Shown here: in pieces, positions 18,821 to 28,581 of the stretch
Layout: the number at the start of each line of letters is the position of its first letter
Position numbering within the stretch: position 1 is the first letter of the stretch
NCBI GenBank assembly: GCA_022763315.1
Contig: JALEHA010000141.1
Coordinates: forward strand, 1 to 53,090
Length of the DNA: 53,090 bases
Direction of reading: 5' to 3'
Origin: Algiphilus sp.
Lineage (GTDB): Bacteria > Pseudomonadota > Gammaproteobacteria > Nevskiales > Nevskiaceae
Position numbers and translations under genes: made by a program
The notes under the pieces: generated by a model
Databases searched by the model: none
The model's input: only the letters and a program-made list of their open reading frames with translations
What the model was told of the DNA's origin: nothing

Positions 18821-20702
18821 GCAGGAACAACCGGTCCAGTGCGGCCAGGGGCATCTGCACCCAGGTCGGGCGACCGTGATTGCACTGGCCGGAGCGCTCG
18901 GTGGATTCGATATCGCGCAGCAGTTGCTCCATCTCGGGCAGGCTCAGGCGCCGCTGGCCCTTGATCGCGCTGCGGCAGGCCACATCCGCCAGCACCCGCT
19001 CCTGGGCGTCCAGCACTTCCCCGAGATGATGGTCCGCCTCGTCCTCCTCGACCGCAACGCCCAGCACTCGGCGCAGCACCTCCGCCGCAGCTTCGGCGGT
19101 GAGAATGGGCGGCGCCGCGCGCAGCCGCACCTGAGTAGGCGCACTGCGTTCCACTTCGAGCCCAAAGGCGGCTAGCTCCTCGCGCCGGGCCTCGGCGAGG
19201 TCCGCGGCATCTTCGCTGAGGCGCACGGCGACTGGCACCAGATACTGCTGGCGGGCAATGCCGCCTTCCCGGTATTGACGCTTCAGGCGCTCGTACAGGA
19301 CGCGCTCGTGCGCGGCGTGCTGATCCACCAGCACCAGCCCCTCGGCGTTCTGCGCGACGATGTAGAGGTGGTGGAGTTGGCCGAGGGGTTGTCCCAAACC
19401 GCCGGCGGCAGAGCCGGCCGCCGGCCGTGATGCGGCCACGGATTCGGCCGGTGCCGCCTCGGCACCGGCGAGGCCGGCCGAGGCTGCAGCCGATGCGCCC
19501 GTTTCGGACATCCTTGGGGCCGCCGCCGCAGGCGCTGCCTCCGCCGCTTCTCCGCGCGTATCTGGCGCATAGGCGGCTGAGGCCTCCGCCACCCGCGTCC
19601 AGTCCCAGCCGTGCTGCGCCGGTGGGGACGGTGCCCACGCGGCAGGGCGCGTCCTGGCGGCCTCGCCGGCGGCGGCCGGTGGCGTGTCTGGGAGATAACG
19701 ATGGTGCTGCGCGCCGGGGCGCACCTCAGCCAGCGCGCGCGACATGCTGCTGTAGAGAAAATCGTGCACCGAGCCGGCATCGCGAAAGCGGACTTCCCGC
19801 TTGGCGGGATGGACGTTGACATCCACCCGGCTGGGATCCAGCGACAGAAACAGCAGAAAGGCGGGATGCCGCGCGCCATGCAATACGTCCGCGTAGGCTC
19901 GGCGCACCGCACCGGCCACCACCCGATCGCGGGCGGCACGACCATTGATGTAGAAATGCTGCATATCCGCCTGCGCGCGCGAGAAGGCGGGCACGCTGAT
20001 CCAACCCGTGAGCGACAGGCCGAGGGCCGCGCTCTCGATGGGAATCGACTGGCCAAAGAAGTCCTCACCCAACAGCTGCGCCGCACGTGCCGCCAGGCTT
20101 TGCGGCGGGCAGTGCCACAAGCGACGGCCGTTATGGCTGAGCGCCATCCCCACATCCGGGCGCGCCAGCGCCAACCGGCGCAGTGCCTGGTCGACATGGC
20201 GCGCCTCGGTGGCCTCCGTGCGCAGAAACTTTCGCCGCGCCGGCGTATTGCAGAACAGATCGCGCACCTCAACCGTGGTGCCGGGCGGCTGCGCGCTCGG
20301 GCTCAGCGTACCGTCCAGCTCCCCTTCGCCCTCGACGCACCAGCCGTGCTCGGCATCCAGAGTGCGCGACGACAGCCGGAATCGCGACACCGAGAGAATG
20401 CTCGCCAGCGCCTCACCGCGAAAGCCGAAGCTGGACACCTGCTCCAGATCATCGAGACTACCGATCTTGCTGGTGGCATGGGCGCTGCAGGCCAGCGCCA
20501 GCTCATCACCAGCAATGCCCACGCCGTCATCGCGCACCCGCAGCAAGCGCAGACCGCCCTGCTCCAGCTCCACGGTGATGGCGCGGGCGCCGGCGTCGAA
20601 GCTGTTCTCGACCAGTTCCTTGATCACGGATGCCGGGCGCTCCACCACCTCACCGGCGGCGATTTGGTTGACGAGCTCCAAGGGCAGGCGCTGGATCGTC
20701 AT
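18810..20702 (-). CDS. mutL: DNA mismatch repair protein MutL (endonuclease-type)
   Basis: A 630-residue MutL. The N-terminal GHKL ATPase shows LVNQIAAGEVVERPASVIKE, ENSFDAGA (Asn33), RDDGVGIAGDEL and SFGFRGEALASI. A Pro/Ala-rich linker follows (roughly residues 330-430). The C-terminal dimerisation domain contains DQHAAHERVLYE (from Asp460), fitting the DQHA(X)2E(X)4E metal-binding motif of nicking MutL proteins, along with ACRSAIK (about 575) and CNHGRP (607). E. coli MutL lacks these, so this protein probably nicks DNA itself and repair may not depend on MutH. The ATG at 20702 has a strong GGAGGGGG upstream. Confidence 0.97.
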   Translation of the reverse strand: MTIQRLPLELVNQIAAGEVVERPASVIKELVENSFDAGARAITVELEQGGLRLLRVRDDGVGIAGDELALACSAHATSKIGSLDDLEQVSSFGFRGEALASILSVSRFRLSSRTLDAEHGWCVEGEGELDGTLSPSAQPPGTTVEVRDLFCNTPARRKFLRTEATEARHVDQALRRLALARPDVGMALSHNGRRLWHCPPQSLAARAAQLLGEDFFGQSIPIESAALGLSLTGWISVPAFSRAQADMQHFYINGRAARDRVVAGAVRRAYADVLHGARHPAFLLFLSLDPSRVDVNVHPAKREVRFRDAGSVHDFLYSSMSRALAEVRPGAQHHRYLPDTPPAAAGEAARTRPAAWAPSPPAQHGWDWTRVAEASAAYAPDTRGEAAEAAPAAAAPRMSETGASAAASAGLAGAEAAPAESVAASRPAAGSAAGGLGQPLGQLHHLYIVAQNAEGLVLVDQHAAHERVLYERLKRQYREGGIARQQYLVPVAVRLSEDAADLAEARREELAAFGLEVERSAPTQVRLRAAPPILTAEAAAEVLRRVLGVAVEEDEADHHLGEVLDAQERVLADVACRSAIKGQRRLSLPEMEQLLRDIESTERSGQCNHGRPTWVQMPLAALDRLFLRGQ

Positions 20703-20928
20703 AGGCCCCCTCCACGGCTCCGGCGGTCCGATGGCGCGAGACCTCGTTGCGCTGACATCGCCAGGCACCCGGGCGCGACAGAACCGTATGCCACGCGCGC
20801 GCAGGCCCGCTCCTCGAACGAGATCATCGCGAAAACAGCAGTTGGAAAGCGGCGGAGCGAGCGCATGGTCGTGCAAAGGCCATGAAGAACCCGGGATTGT
20901 CCCAGATCGGCCATGGCGACGCGCCTGC
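20703..20928. other. Intergenic region between the ABC importer and mutL
   Basis: The 226-bp gap separates the last importer gene from mutL. I see no rho-independent terminator and no convincing promoter pair. Because mutL is cut off from amiC by the importer cassette, an independent mutL promoter would be expected here. A weak 71-codon reading frame occupies the gap and ends over the mutL start. Confidence 0.4.
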
Positions 20929-21909
20929 TCAGCCGGCGCCGGGCGGGTGCAGGTGGCAGGCGACCTTGTGCTCCGGCGCCTTGGCCGCGGCCGCATTGAC
21001 CAGCGCCGGCGTTTCCACCCGACAGCGATCGAAGGCTTCCGGGCAACGCGGGTGAAAGGGGCATCCGGGCGGTGGCGCTGCGGGGGACGGCACGTCGCCA
21101 GGCAGGACAATGCGCGTCCGCTTGTGCTCGGGGTCCGGCACCGGCACCGCCGACAGCAGCGCCTGGGTGTAGGGGTGGCGTGGATGCGCGAACAGCGTCG
21201 CGCCGTCGCTCTCCTCCACGATCCGGCCCAGATACATGACCGCAACGCGGTCAGCGATGTGCTGCACCACCGCCAGATCATGCGCAATGAACAGATAGCT
21301 GATGCCGAATTGCTGCTGGATGTCGCGAAACAGATTCAGCACCTGCGCCTGCACCGAGACGTCGAGCGCGGACACCGCCTCGTCCGCCACGATGAAACTC
21401 GGCGACAGCGCCAGTGCGCGCGCGATACCCACGCGTTGGCGCTGCCCACCGGAAAACTCATGCGGATAGCGCGAAGCCATCTGGGCGCGAAGGCCGACCA
21501 CATCGAGCAGCTCGCGTACCCGGCGGCGACGTGCATCGCGGTCGCCGTAGCCGTGCACACGCAGCGGCTCCTCCAGCGTCTGTTCGATGCTCCGGCGCGG
21601 ATTCAACGAGGCGTAGGGATCCTGGAAGACGATCTGCATTTCCCGCCGCCGCGCGCGCAAGGCCCGCCGTGAAATGCCGGTGACGGGGCGCTCGTCCAGC
21701 AACACCGTGCCAGCCGTGGGCTCTTGCAGGCGCAGGATGTTGCGACCCAGAGTGGATTTGCCACAGCCGGATTCTCCGACCAGCGCCAGTGTTTGACCGC
21801 GTTCGATCTCCAGATCGACGCCATCGACGGCGCGTACCGGTGGCCGTCGGCCCAGCAGGCCGCCACCACCGAACCACTTCTTCAGACCCTGGACCTGCAG
21901 CAGCTTCAT
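20929..21909 (-). CDS. Peptide/nickel-type ABC transporter ATP-binding protein (OppF/DppF-like)
   Basis: A 326-residue ATPase subunit. Walker A is [13 protein letters not shown], the signature is [15 protein letters not shown] and Walker B is [13 protein letters not shown]. The oligopeptide-transporter C-terminal extension is present with its Fe-S-type cysteine cluster ([15 protein letters not shown]), as in OppF/DppF/OppD ATPases. It would energise import together with the neighbouring ATPase and the two permeases. It overlaps the upstream ATPase gene by 4 bp. The substrate could be di- or oligopeptides; sequence alone does not settle it. Confidence 0.93.
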   Translation of the reverse strand: MKLLQVQGLKKWFGGGGLLGRRPPVRAVDGVDLEIERGQTLALVGESGCGKSTLGRNILRLQEPTAGTVLLDERPVTGISRRALRARRREMQIVFQDPYASLNPRRSIEQTLEEPLRVHGYGDRDARRRRVRELLDVVGLRAQMASRYPHEFSGGQRQRVGIARALALSPSFIVADEAVSALDVSVQAQVLNLFRDIQQQFGISYLFIAHDLAVVQHIADRVAVMYLGRIVEESDGATLFAHPRHPYTQALLSAVPVPDPEHKRTRIVLPGDVPSPAAPPPGCPFHPRCPEAFDRCRVETPALVNAAAAKAPEHKVACHLHPPGAG

Positions 21910-22880
21910 ACCGGCTCCGGATGCAGGCAGGCAACGCGCGTGTCACCCATGCGCCGCAGCGGCGGCGGCGCGCTGCGACAGTCTGCCTGCACATTCTTGC
22001 AGCGGTCGGCAAAGGCGCAGCCTTCGGGCAAGGCATGCAATTCGGGTACCTTGCCGGGGATGGTCGGCAAGCTGCGCGTCCGATCCGCGCCCACCCTTGG
22101 AAGGCATGCCAGCAGGCCCGCGGTATAGGGGTGCCGTGGAGCCGCGAAGAGCGCCTTTACTGGCGCTTCCTCCACCACGCGGCCGCAATACATGACGTGT
22201 ACGCGATCGCAGGTCTCCGCCACCACGCCCATGTCGTGCGTGATCAGCAGCATGGACACACCTTCGGCGCGAACCAGTTCAGTCATCAGCTCCAGCACCT
22301 GCGCCTGAATCGTCACGTCCAGCGCCGTTGTCGGCTCATCCGCGATCAGCAGCCGCGGCCGACACGACAACGCCATCGCGATCATCACGCGCTGACGCAT
22401 GCCCCCGGAAAGCTGATGCGGATAGGCCGAGAGGCGCTGCTCCGGTGCGGGAATGCCGACCCGGTGCAGCCAGTCAACGGCGCGCGCGCGAGCCGCCCGA
22501 CGTGACATGCGCTCGTGGCGACGCAGGACATCCGTCATCTGCGAGCCGATGGTGAAGACCGGATTGAGCGCCGTCATCGGTTCCTGGAAGATCATTGCGA
22601 TCTCCGGGCCACGCAGCCTGCGCAGCGCCCTGGGTGACAGCGAAAGCAGGTCGCGCCCATCAAAGCGGATCTGTCCGGCGGCCACTCGGGCGGGTGGTTC
22701 GGGGAGCAGTCGCAGCACCGCCGAGGCGGTCACGCTCTTGCCGCAGCCGGATTCGCCGACCAGTCCCACCACCTCGCCGGCCGCCACTTCCAGATCGACG
22801 CCATGCAGGGCGCGCAGCTCGCCGCCTTCGGCCGCGAAACGGACATCCAGGCCTTCGATGGAAAGCAGCGGTGCGTTCAC
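21906..22880 (-). CDS. Peptide/nickel-type ABC transporter ATP-binding protein (OppD/DppD-like)
   Basis: The 324-residue second ATPase of the importer. Motifs are [18 protein letters not shown] (Walker A), [15 protein letters not shown] (signature), [12 protein letters not shown] (Walker B) and the C-terminal cysteine-containing oligopeptide extension ([16 protein letters not shown]). The [14 protein letters not shown] start is characteristic of the OppD/DppD half. It starts with GTG and overlaps both neighbours by 4 bp. Confidence 0.93.
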   Translation of the reverse strand: MNAPLLSIEGLDVRFAAEGGELRALHGVDLEVAAGEVVGLVGESGCGKSVTASAVLRLLPEPPARVAAGQIRFDGRDLLSLSPRALRRLRGPEIAMIFQEPMTALNPVFTIGSQMTDVLRRHERMSRRAARARAVDWLHRVGIPAPEQRLSAYPHQLSGGMRQRVMIAMALSCRPRLLIADEPTTALDVTIQAQVLELMTELVRAEGVSMLLITHDMGVVAETCDRVHVMYCGRVVEEAPVKALFAAPRHPYTAGLLACLPRVGADRTRSLPTIPGKVPELHALPEGCAFADRCKNVQADCRSAPPPLRRMGDTRVACLHPEPV

Positions 22881-23758
22881 GACGCCTCCTCCACCTTCCT
22901 CGGGTCGAGCGCATCTTGCAATGCATCGGCGAAGAAGTTGAAGGCCATGACCAGCATGAACATGGCCACCGAGGCCGCGATGAAGTTGTTGAAGAAGCCG
23001 GCGGTCACCTCATTGGTCGACTGCGAGATCATCAACCCCCAGGAGACGCCGTCCTGGACGCCCAGCCCGAGGAAGGACAGGATCACCTCGGCCTTGATAG
23101 CGGTCACAAAGACGATGGTGGCCTGGACCAGCAGAATGTGCGTCGTGTTGGGCAGGACATGACGGAAGATGATGGATGCCTGCGAGACCCCGACCGCTCG
23201 AGCGGCTTCGACGAATTCCATATTGCGCAGCTTGATGACCTCGCCGCGCACGTAGCGCCCGGTGGTCGTCCAGAAGGTCACGATCATGGCGAAATGCATT
23301 GCCAGCGGGTGGCCCTGTACCGCATAGGCGACCGCTACCACGAACAGGAAGAAGGGAATGGCATCCAGGGTGCCCTTGACCCACAGGATCGTCTCGTCGA
23401 TCCACGACCCGGCAAAGTAGCCGGACAGGGCACCAAACAGGGCCCCCAGCAGCGTCGAGCTGATGGCCACGACCAGACCGATCTCGAAGGCCACGCGCGT
23501 GGAGTAGATGGTGCGCGCGAAGATGTCCTGGCCATTGCGCGTGGTACCGAACCAGTGCTCCGCCGATGCCGGCGCGAAGCTGTCCGCTCCCAGTGCGGAC
23601 CACCCCTGCCCTGCCAGGCCCAACCAGACCGTGCAGGCGACCGCAAAATAGGTCGCAACGACCAGCAAGGCGGCCATGCCGGCGCGATCGCGCCGCAGCC
23701 GCCGCCAGGCGCGCGACCACAGACCGCTGCTCTGTGTGGGGGCTTCGACGTCAGTCAT
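22877..23758 (-). CDS. Peptide-type ABC transporter permease (OppC/DppC-like)
   Basis: A 293-residue inner-membrane permease with an N-terminal helix and about five further helices. It has the OppC-type N-terminal region (RRLRRDRAGMAALLVV, HWFGTTRNGQDIFARTIYSTR) and the EAA loop that docks on the ATPase (EFVEAARAVGVSQASIIFRH). The AHWFGTD-like motif is EHWFGTTRNGQDIFAR, with a Thr-Arg change from the commoner TDxLGRD form. It overlaps both neighbouring genes by 4 bp. Confidence 0.92.
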   Translation of the reverse strand: MTDVEAPTQSSGLWSRAWRRLRRDRAGMAALLVVATYFAVACTVWLGLAGQGWSALGADSFAPASAEHWFGTTRNGQDIFARTIYSTRVAFEIGLVVAISSTLLGALFGALSGYFAGSWIDETILWVKGTLDAIPFFLFVVAVAYAVQGHPLAMHFAMIVTFWTTTGRYVRGEVIKLRNMEFVEAARAVGVSQASIIFRHVLPNTTHILLVQATIVFVTAIKAEVILSFLGLGVQDGVSWGLMISQSTNEVTAGFFNNFIAASVAMFMLVMAFNFFADALQDALDPRKVEEAS

Positions 23759-24708
23759 TTGAGGGCCACGCGCGGGTCGACGGCGCGATACAGCATGTCG
23801 TTCAGGATCAGCACCACCACAAAGAGCAGCGCGGTGGCGCCTACCACGGCCTTGAGCACGGGCTGATCTCCCGTGGTTACGGCGTCATAGGCCAGCTTGC
23901 CCACGCCGGGGATGCCGAAATAGCTCTCGATCAGCAGACTGCCCGCGATCACGATGGAGGGGATCGAAAACATGATGCGCGTAACGATGGGGATCAGGCT
24001 GTTCTTGAGCACGTATTTGCCGAGAATCGCGACCGGCCCGGCCCCGAAAGCGCGTGCGGTCCGGATGTGGTCGCGTCCAATCTCCTCGACGAAGACGGCA
24101 CGATAAAAACGCGTGTTGTAGCCCAGGGACACAAAGACAATCGCCAGCGTCGGCACAGTGACGTAGTAGAGATAACTGCCGAGGGAGCGCATGTCCCAGC
24201 CGCGCACAGGGAAATAGTTGATGCCGTAGCGCGACGAGAAGAACACCTGAAAGGCGATGATGATGATCAGGAAGCTGATGCTCATACCGATCACCGAAAA
24301 GGCCATGATCCCGCGGTCCACCCAGCCGCCACGAAACCACGCCGCCAGCAGCGCCAGTCCGATTCCAAGCAGGTTGCCCAGTACGAAACCGGGCAGGGTC
24401 AGCGCCATTGATACCGGTACCGTTTCCGCGAGCAGTGATCGCACCGATTCACCGGTGGAGATCGAGCGCCCCAGATCAAGCGTGGCCAACTCCACCAGGT
24501 AGTGCCAGTAGCGCACCAGAAATGGCTGGTCATAGCCCAACTGGATGCGCACCTGGGCGATCTGCTCCGCGGTCGGATTCTTGCCGACCAGCTCGAACGT
24601 CATATCCGGGCCGAAGTAGACCATCAGCAGGAAGCTGATGAAGGTCACCCCGAGGATCAATGGGATGCCGGTGGCGATCCGCCGTAGCAGGTATAGACCA
24701 AGCTGCAT
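23755..24708 (-). CDS. Peptide-type ABC transporter permease (OppB/DppB-like)
   Basis: A 317-residue inner-membrane permease starting LGLYLLRRIATGIPLILGV, the standard OppB/DppB opening, with about six helices. The EAA loop is DHIRTARAFGAGPVAILGKY. A conserved LDLGRSISTGESVRSLLAETVP segment lies in the periplasmic/second helix region, and FGIPGVGKLAYDAV near the end matches the family's FxxPGLG motif. It follows the binding-protein gene by 15 bp. Confidence 0.92.
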   Translation of the reverse strand: MQLGLYLLRRIATGIPLILGVTFISFLLMVYFGPDMTFELVGKNPTAEQIAQVRIQLGYDQPFLVRYWHYLVELATLDLGRSISTGESVRSLLAETVPVSMALTLPGFVLGNLLGIGLALLAAWFRGGWVDRGIMAFSVIGMSISFLIIIIAFQVFFSSRYGINYFPVRGWDMRSLGSYLYYVTVPTLAIVFVSLGYNTRFYRAVFVEEIGRDHIRTARAFGAGPVAILGKYVLKNSLIPIVTRIMFSIPSIVIAGSLLIESYFGIPGVGKLAYDAVTTGDQPVLKAVVGATALLFVVVLILNDMLYRAVDPRVALK

Positions 24709-24723
24709 GGTCAGCGCATCGCT

Positions 24724-26520
24724 CTAGGGCGTGGCGGCATCGACATCCACGAAACGAAGCCAGAAGCCACCCAGGATGGCCGTGTCCGGCAAGCCCTTGA
24801 CGTCCTTGTGCCAGAGGGAGACGTGCGAGCGCGTCAACCCGATGATGCCGACGCAATCCTCGATCAGCATCCGGTTCATGCGCCGGTAGATCTCGGTACG
24901 CTCCGGCCCTGGCTGCATGGTCTTGGTCTGCCGGAACAGCCGGTTGTATTCGGGATTGTCGTAATTCGAGGCATTGCTGCCCGGCGACGCATTCGGCCCA
25001 TAGAACAGCTGCAACACGTTCTCCGCGTCGGGATAGTCCAGCTGCCAGCCATAGCCCATGATCGACAGCTTCGACGTGCGCAGCGCGCGGTTGTAGTCGC
25101 CAAAGGTGGCAAAGGTCTCGCCGTTGATCTTCTCGCGCGGAATGCCGACGTCGACCATGCGCCCACGGAAGGATTCGAACATCTCTCGCGCCAGCACCGA
25201 GGACACCAGGCCATAGTCCAGTACCGGCAGGTTGTCCTCGTTCCAGCCCGCCGCCTTCAGACGCTCCCTGGCCTGCTGGGGATTGTGCGCGACAGAGGCA
25301 CGCGACAGGCTCGCATCGAACTCTTCGAGAATGGGCGGAATCACGCCCGGGAACACGATGCCAAGGCCCGAATAGAAGCGCTGATTGCGCGCCTCCCAGT
25401 CAAAGGCATCGCGCATGGCGCAGCGCAATTCGCGGTTGCGCGCCTCGCGCTCCGGATCCTCGTGATAGCCGATATCCGGATCGTCCATGTTGAAGACGGT
25501 GAATACCAGTCCGGCTTCTGGCCCGGACTCCATGTGATAGCGCTTGGCGTACTCCGGTTTCAGGGTGATGGGGTCCTTGCTCGCCAGGACCGCCTCGGTC
25601 TGCTCGACCGGCAGCCCGGAGAACTGGATTTCGCGCCCCGAGGTGAAGGAGGCCCAGCGCGCTGAGGATTCCTGGATGAAGTCGATCTCCAGGCGGTCGA
25701 CGAAGGGCGGCGCCTTGCCGTCGAGATCGGCGAGGCCATAGGCGGCGTGCGCGGACGGGTCGTAGCCTTCGGCCTCCAGGTCGAGCGGCTCTTCCCGAAA
25801 GTTCGGGTTCGGCTGGAAACGTACCTGCTGCTTGGAATACTCCAGCAGCTCATAGGGGCCTGAGCCCACCGCGCGCGTGCCCAGGTCGCGCCCGTAGGCG
25901 GCAACCGCCTCCGGTGGCACCACTGCCGCGAAGCCCATGGCAAGGGTGTGCACGAACTGCGGGAACGGTGCGGTCAGCTCAACGCGCAGGGTGAAATCGT
26001 CAAGGGCGCGCAGACCCGGCACGGTGGCCTCGTAGTCCGCCCCGGCTTCGGCCCAGGCTTCCATGCCCTTGATGCGCCCGGCCCAGAGCCATTTACCCTG
26101 CGAGGTGTTCTCGGGATCGAAGTGGCGCTTGAGCGAAAACACAACGTCGTGCGCCGTCACCGTGCGTCCCTTGCCACCTTCGAAAGCCGGGCTGTCGATA
26201 TACCGCCCGCTCTCTTTCAGCGGGATGGTGTAAACCAAGCCGTCTTCGGAGACTTTCGGCATGGCGGCGGCAAGATTCGGCGTCAGCGTGTAGGGCCGCT
26301 CCAGATACTTGTAGCGGTAGAGCGTGTCGTAGGCGTTGACCACGACCAGGTTCGAATAGACGGTGGCCGCCTGCAGCGGGTCGATGTTGGTGGGCACTCC
26401 GGCCGCCGAATGGCGGTAGACCTTCAGTCCAGCATCGGGCTCCGGCTTGGAGCAGCCGGCCAGAGCGAGCGTCAGCGCGAGTGACGCAGCAAGGCTGCGC
26501 GCAGTCGTCAGTGGCTTCAT
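24724..26520 (-). CDS. ABC transporter substrate-binding lipoprotein, family 5 (OppA/DppA-like)
   Basis: A 598-residue solute-binding protein. A lipoprotein signal (LALTLALAGC, Cys23) anchors it in the periplasm. Family 5 features are visible: LERPYTLTPNLAAAMPKVSEDGLVYTIPL near the N-terminus, HDVVFSLKRHFDP, and a C-terminal LSIMGYGWQLDYPDAENVLQ. It would capture peptides or a related ligand and deliver them to the two permeases. It heads the five-gene importer and is 82 bp downstream of amiC. Lipid anchoring is unusual for the enteric proteins but common in other lineages. Confidence 0.93.
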   Translation of the reverse strand: MKPLTTARSLAASLALTLALAGCSKPEPDAGLKVYRHSAAGVPTNIDPLQAATVYSNLVVVNAYDTLYRYKYLERPYTLTPNLAAAMPKVSEDGLVYTIPLKESGRYIDSPAFEGGKGRTVTAHDVVFSLKRHFDPENTSQGKWLWAGRIKGMEAWAEAGADYEATVPGLRALDDFTLRVELTAPFPQFVHTLAMGFAAVVPPEAVAAYGRDLGTRAVGSGPYELLEYSKQQVRFQPNPNFREEPLDLEAEGYDPSAHAAYGLADLDGKAPPFVDRLEIDFIQESSARWASFTSGREIQFSGLPVEQTEAVLASKDPITLKPEYAKRYHMESGPEAGLVFTVFNMDDPDIGYHEDPEREARNRELRCAMRDAFDWEARNQRFYSGLGIVFPGVIPPILEEFDASLSRASVAHNPQQARERLKAAGWNEDNLPVLDYGLVSSVLAREMFESFRGRMVDVGIPREKINGETFATFGDYNRALRTSKLSIMGYGWQLDYPDAENVLQLFYGPNASPGSNASNYDNPEYNRLFRQTKTMQPGPERTEIYRRMNRMLIEDCVGIIGLTRSHVSLWHKDVKGLPDTAILGGFWLRFVDVDAATP

Positions 26521-26602
26521 CGATTCAGCATTCCCAGAGGCGGTGCCGCACCAGCGGCGTCGCTACAAGGCTAGCAAGGATCACGCCCAACCGGTGGACG
26601 GT

Positions 26603-27991
26603 TCAGGGGATCTGCAGAACCTGGCCGACGCGCAGCATGTCGCTGTCGAGATCATTGACCTGGCGCAGCCGCTGCGAATCCGTGCGATAGCGCTGCGCCA
26701 ACTCGCTCAATGTGTCACCGCGTTGCACCGTATGCCGGTCGGTAGCCAACGCCGCGGTGGTGGCGCCGCCACGCGCATCGACGTAGCGCAGCGGCCGGTA
26801 GTTCTCGAAGTAGCTATGGATGCCTTCGAAAATGGAATCCGCGATACGCTGCTGAAAGGCGCCGGAGCCCAGCTTGCGTTCCTCGCCCGGATTAGTGATG
26901 AAGGCCGTTTCCACCAGCATTGAGGGAATATCGGGCGCCTTCAGCACCATGAATCCGGCGCGCTGCACGTCGCCGCGCTGCAGCTTGTTGAGCTGACCGA
27001 GCGACTGCAGCACCCGCTTACCCGCGTCGACGCTGGCCTCGATCGCGGCGGACTGGGAGATATCAAGCAGCACGTGTGCCAGCGTGTCTTCCTTGTCCGC
27101 CAGCTCGATGCCACCGACCAGGTCGGCCTCGTTTTCGCGTTTCGCCAACCAGCGCGCCTGTTCCGAACTGGCGCCATTCGGCGACAGGGTATAGACCGAG
27201 CTGCCACGCACGCGCGAATCGGTGAAACCGTTGGCATGAATCGATACGAAGAGATCCGCCTGGGCCGCGCGCGCCTTGCGCACCCGCTCGCGCAGGCCAA
27301 TGTAGTAATCGCCACGCCGAATCATGACGGCCTTGAAACCGGGCTCGGCGTTGACCAGATCCGCAAGCCTGCGGGAGATGGACAACACCACGTCCTTTTC
27401 CTTCAGACCGCTGGGCCCCAGCGCGCCCGGGTCTTCGCCGCCGTGACCGGCGTCGATGGCAATGATGATGTGCTTCTGCTCCAGACGGGCGGCCGGCTGT
27501 TGCAGGGCCGCTTCCTCAGCGCTGCTTGCCGCTGCGCCCGAGGGTGGCGTCGACGACCGTTCGCGCTCCGCATCCGCGACATCCGGTTGCAGGTCAACCA
27601 CGATGCGATGGCCGTATTGCGCCTGTGGCGACAGCGCAAAGCTGCTGGTTCGTGCGCTGCGCTCCAGGTCCAGCACCACGCGTAAGCGTCCATCCGGCTG
27701 GCGCGCACTACGCATGCCGCGTAGCAGCCCTTCGCCGCCCACCTCGTTCGGATCGAGTGCGCTGGAGCCGATATCGGCCAGGTCAATCACCACCCGTGCC
27801 GGATTCTCCAGCGTGAAGACTTGATGCCCGGCGGCATCGCTCAGGTCGAAGACCACGCGCGTATTGTGTGGACCATCCCAGACCCGGACATCGCGCAGCT
27901 CAGCCGCCTGCGCAGAGGCACACAGCAGCGTCATGGCCATCGCCACGCGCCATGCGCCTACGCCGTTGCGGACTGCTGCCAAGCGATTCAT
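26603..27991 (-). CDS. amiC: N-acetylmuramoyl-L-alanine amidase (AmiC/AmiB type) with AMIN and LysM domains
   Basis: A 462-residue periplasmic amidase that splits septal peptidoglycan. The signal peptide ends at ASAQAAE (about residue 30). An AMIN domain (31-135) targets it to the septum. The Amidase_3 zinc domain (about 173-398) carries DAGHGGEDPG (His183, Glu186), His252 in SIHANGF and Glu361 in LVETAFITNP. A C-terminal LysM (about 420-462; HTVQRGDTLSELAQRY) binds glycan. This AMIN-amidase-LysM order is that of AmiB/AmiC-like enzymes, and its activators would be EnvC/NlpD-type factors. In the E. coli operon the equivalent gene directly precedes mutL; here the ABC importer intervenes. Confidence 0.95.
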   Translation of the reverse strand: MNRLAAVRNGVGAWRVAMAMTLLCASAQAAELRDVRVWDGPHNTRVVFDLSDAAGHQVFTLENPARVVIDLADIGSSALDPNEVGGEGLLRGMRSARQPDGRLRVVLDLERSARTSSFALSPQAQYGHRIVVDLQPDVADAERERSSTPPSGAAASSAEEAALQQPAARLEQKHIIIAIDAGHGGEDPGALGPSGLKEKDVVLSISRRLADLVNAEPGFKAVMIRRGDYYIGLRERVRKARAAQADLFVSIHANGFTDSRVRGSSVYTLSPNGASSEQARWLAKRENEADLVGGIELADKEDTLAHVLLDISQSAAIEASVDAGKRVLQSLGQLNKLQRGDVQRAGFMVLKAPDIPSMLVETAFITNPGEERKLGSGAFQQRIADSIFEGIHSYFENYRPLRYVDARGGATTAALATDRHTVQRGDTLSELAQRYRTDSQRLRQVNDLDSDMLRVGQVLQIP

Positions 27992-28080
27992 AGACCTGTG
28001 TCCCAGTACCCCACACGCACGCTACTGCATTCGGGCAGAGAGCGCAAGCATGAATCACTGCATAAACAGCAAGTAACGCG

Positions 28081-28581
28081 CTAATGATGAGAAAGTGAAT
28101 GCAAAATCAGGTCTAGTGTGCCGGTGTGCGGCGCACGCAGCGCCGCCTGCCGACCGGTCCCTGCATTGGAGAGAACGACATGCAGATCCGGCGCCGGCAG
28201 CCCTCGGGCCACGCGCTCCGGCCATTCGATCAACCACAGCGTGGTCTCGGGCGGACTATCGCGCAGACCCAGAAATTCCAGCTCATCGGGGCTGCTCAGC
28301 CGATAGCAGTCCATGTGCAGGACCGCGCCGTGGACCGTCTCGTAGGGTTCGACCAGCGTGTAGGTCGGGCTGCGCACCGCCCCTTCCACACCCAACGCGC
28401 GCAGAAAGGCACGTGCCAGGGTCGTCTTGCCGCTGCCCAGCGCGCCCTGTAGCCAAATGACCCCGCCAAGGGGTCTCGGCCAGGCCCGCGCGATGGCCGC
28501 ACCCAAGGATTGGGTGGCGGCCTCATCGGGAAGCCGCCGCGCCTGCGCTCCCGTTGCGGATCCAGCAGAACCGCCGCTCAC
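28081..28581 (-). CDS. tsaE: tRNA threonylcarbamoyladenosine biosynthesis ATPase TsaE
   Basis: A 166-residue P-loop ATPase that with TsaB and TsaD installs t6A37 on ANN-decoding tRNAs. Walker A is QGALGSGKTTLARAFL; SPTYTLVEPYE and HMDCYRLSSPDELEFLGL are family hallmarks, and the IEWPER motif follows. It starts with GTG overlapping the nnr stop by 4 bp (GTGA) and lies 89 bp upstream of amiC, in the standard nnr-tsaE-amiC order. Confidence 0.96.
   Translation of the reverse strand: MSGGSAGSATGAQARRLPDEAATQSLGAAIARAWPRPLGGVIWLQGALGSGKTTLARAFLRALGVEGAVRSPTYTLVEPYETVHGAVLHMDCYRLSSPDELEFLGLRDSPPETTLWLIEWPERVARGLPAPDLHVVLSNAGTGRQAALRAPHTGTLDLILHSLSHH

Noticed and set aside
20699..20914. 71-codon minus-strand frame in the gap before mutL, stopping over the mutL start (ATGA)
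   Set aside because: Starts without a ribosome site and has no recognisable motif; possible leader peptide but not supported. Ribosome profiling or conservation would decide.
24724..26520. Nickel rather than peptide specificity for the importer
   Set aside because: The family 5 binding protein could take nickel, but there are no nickel-enzyme genes nearby and no His-rich site evident; peptide remains the safer label.
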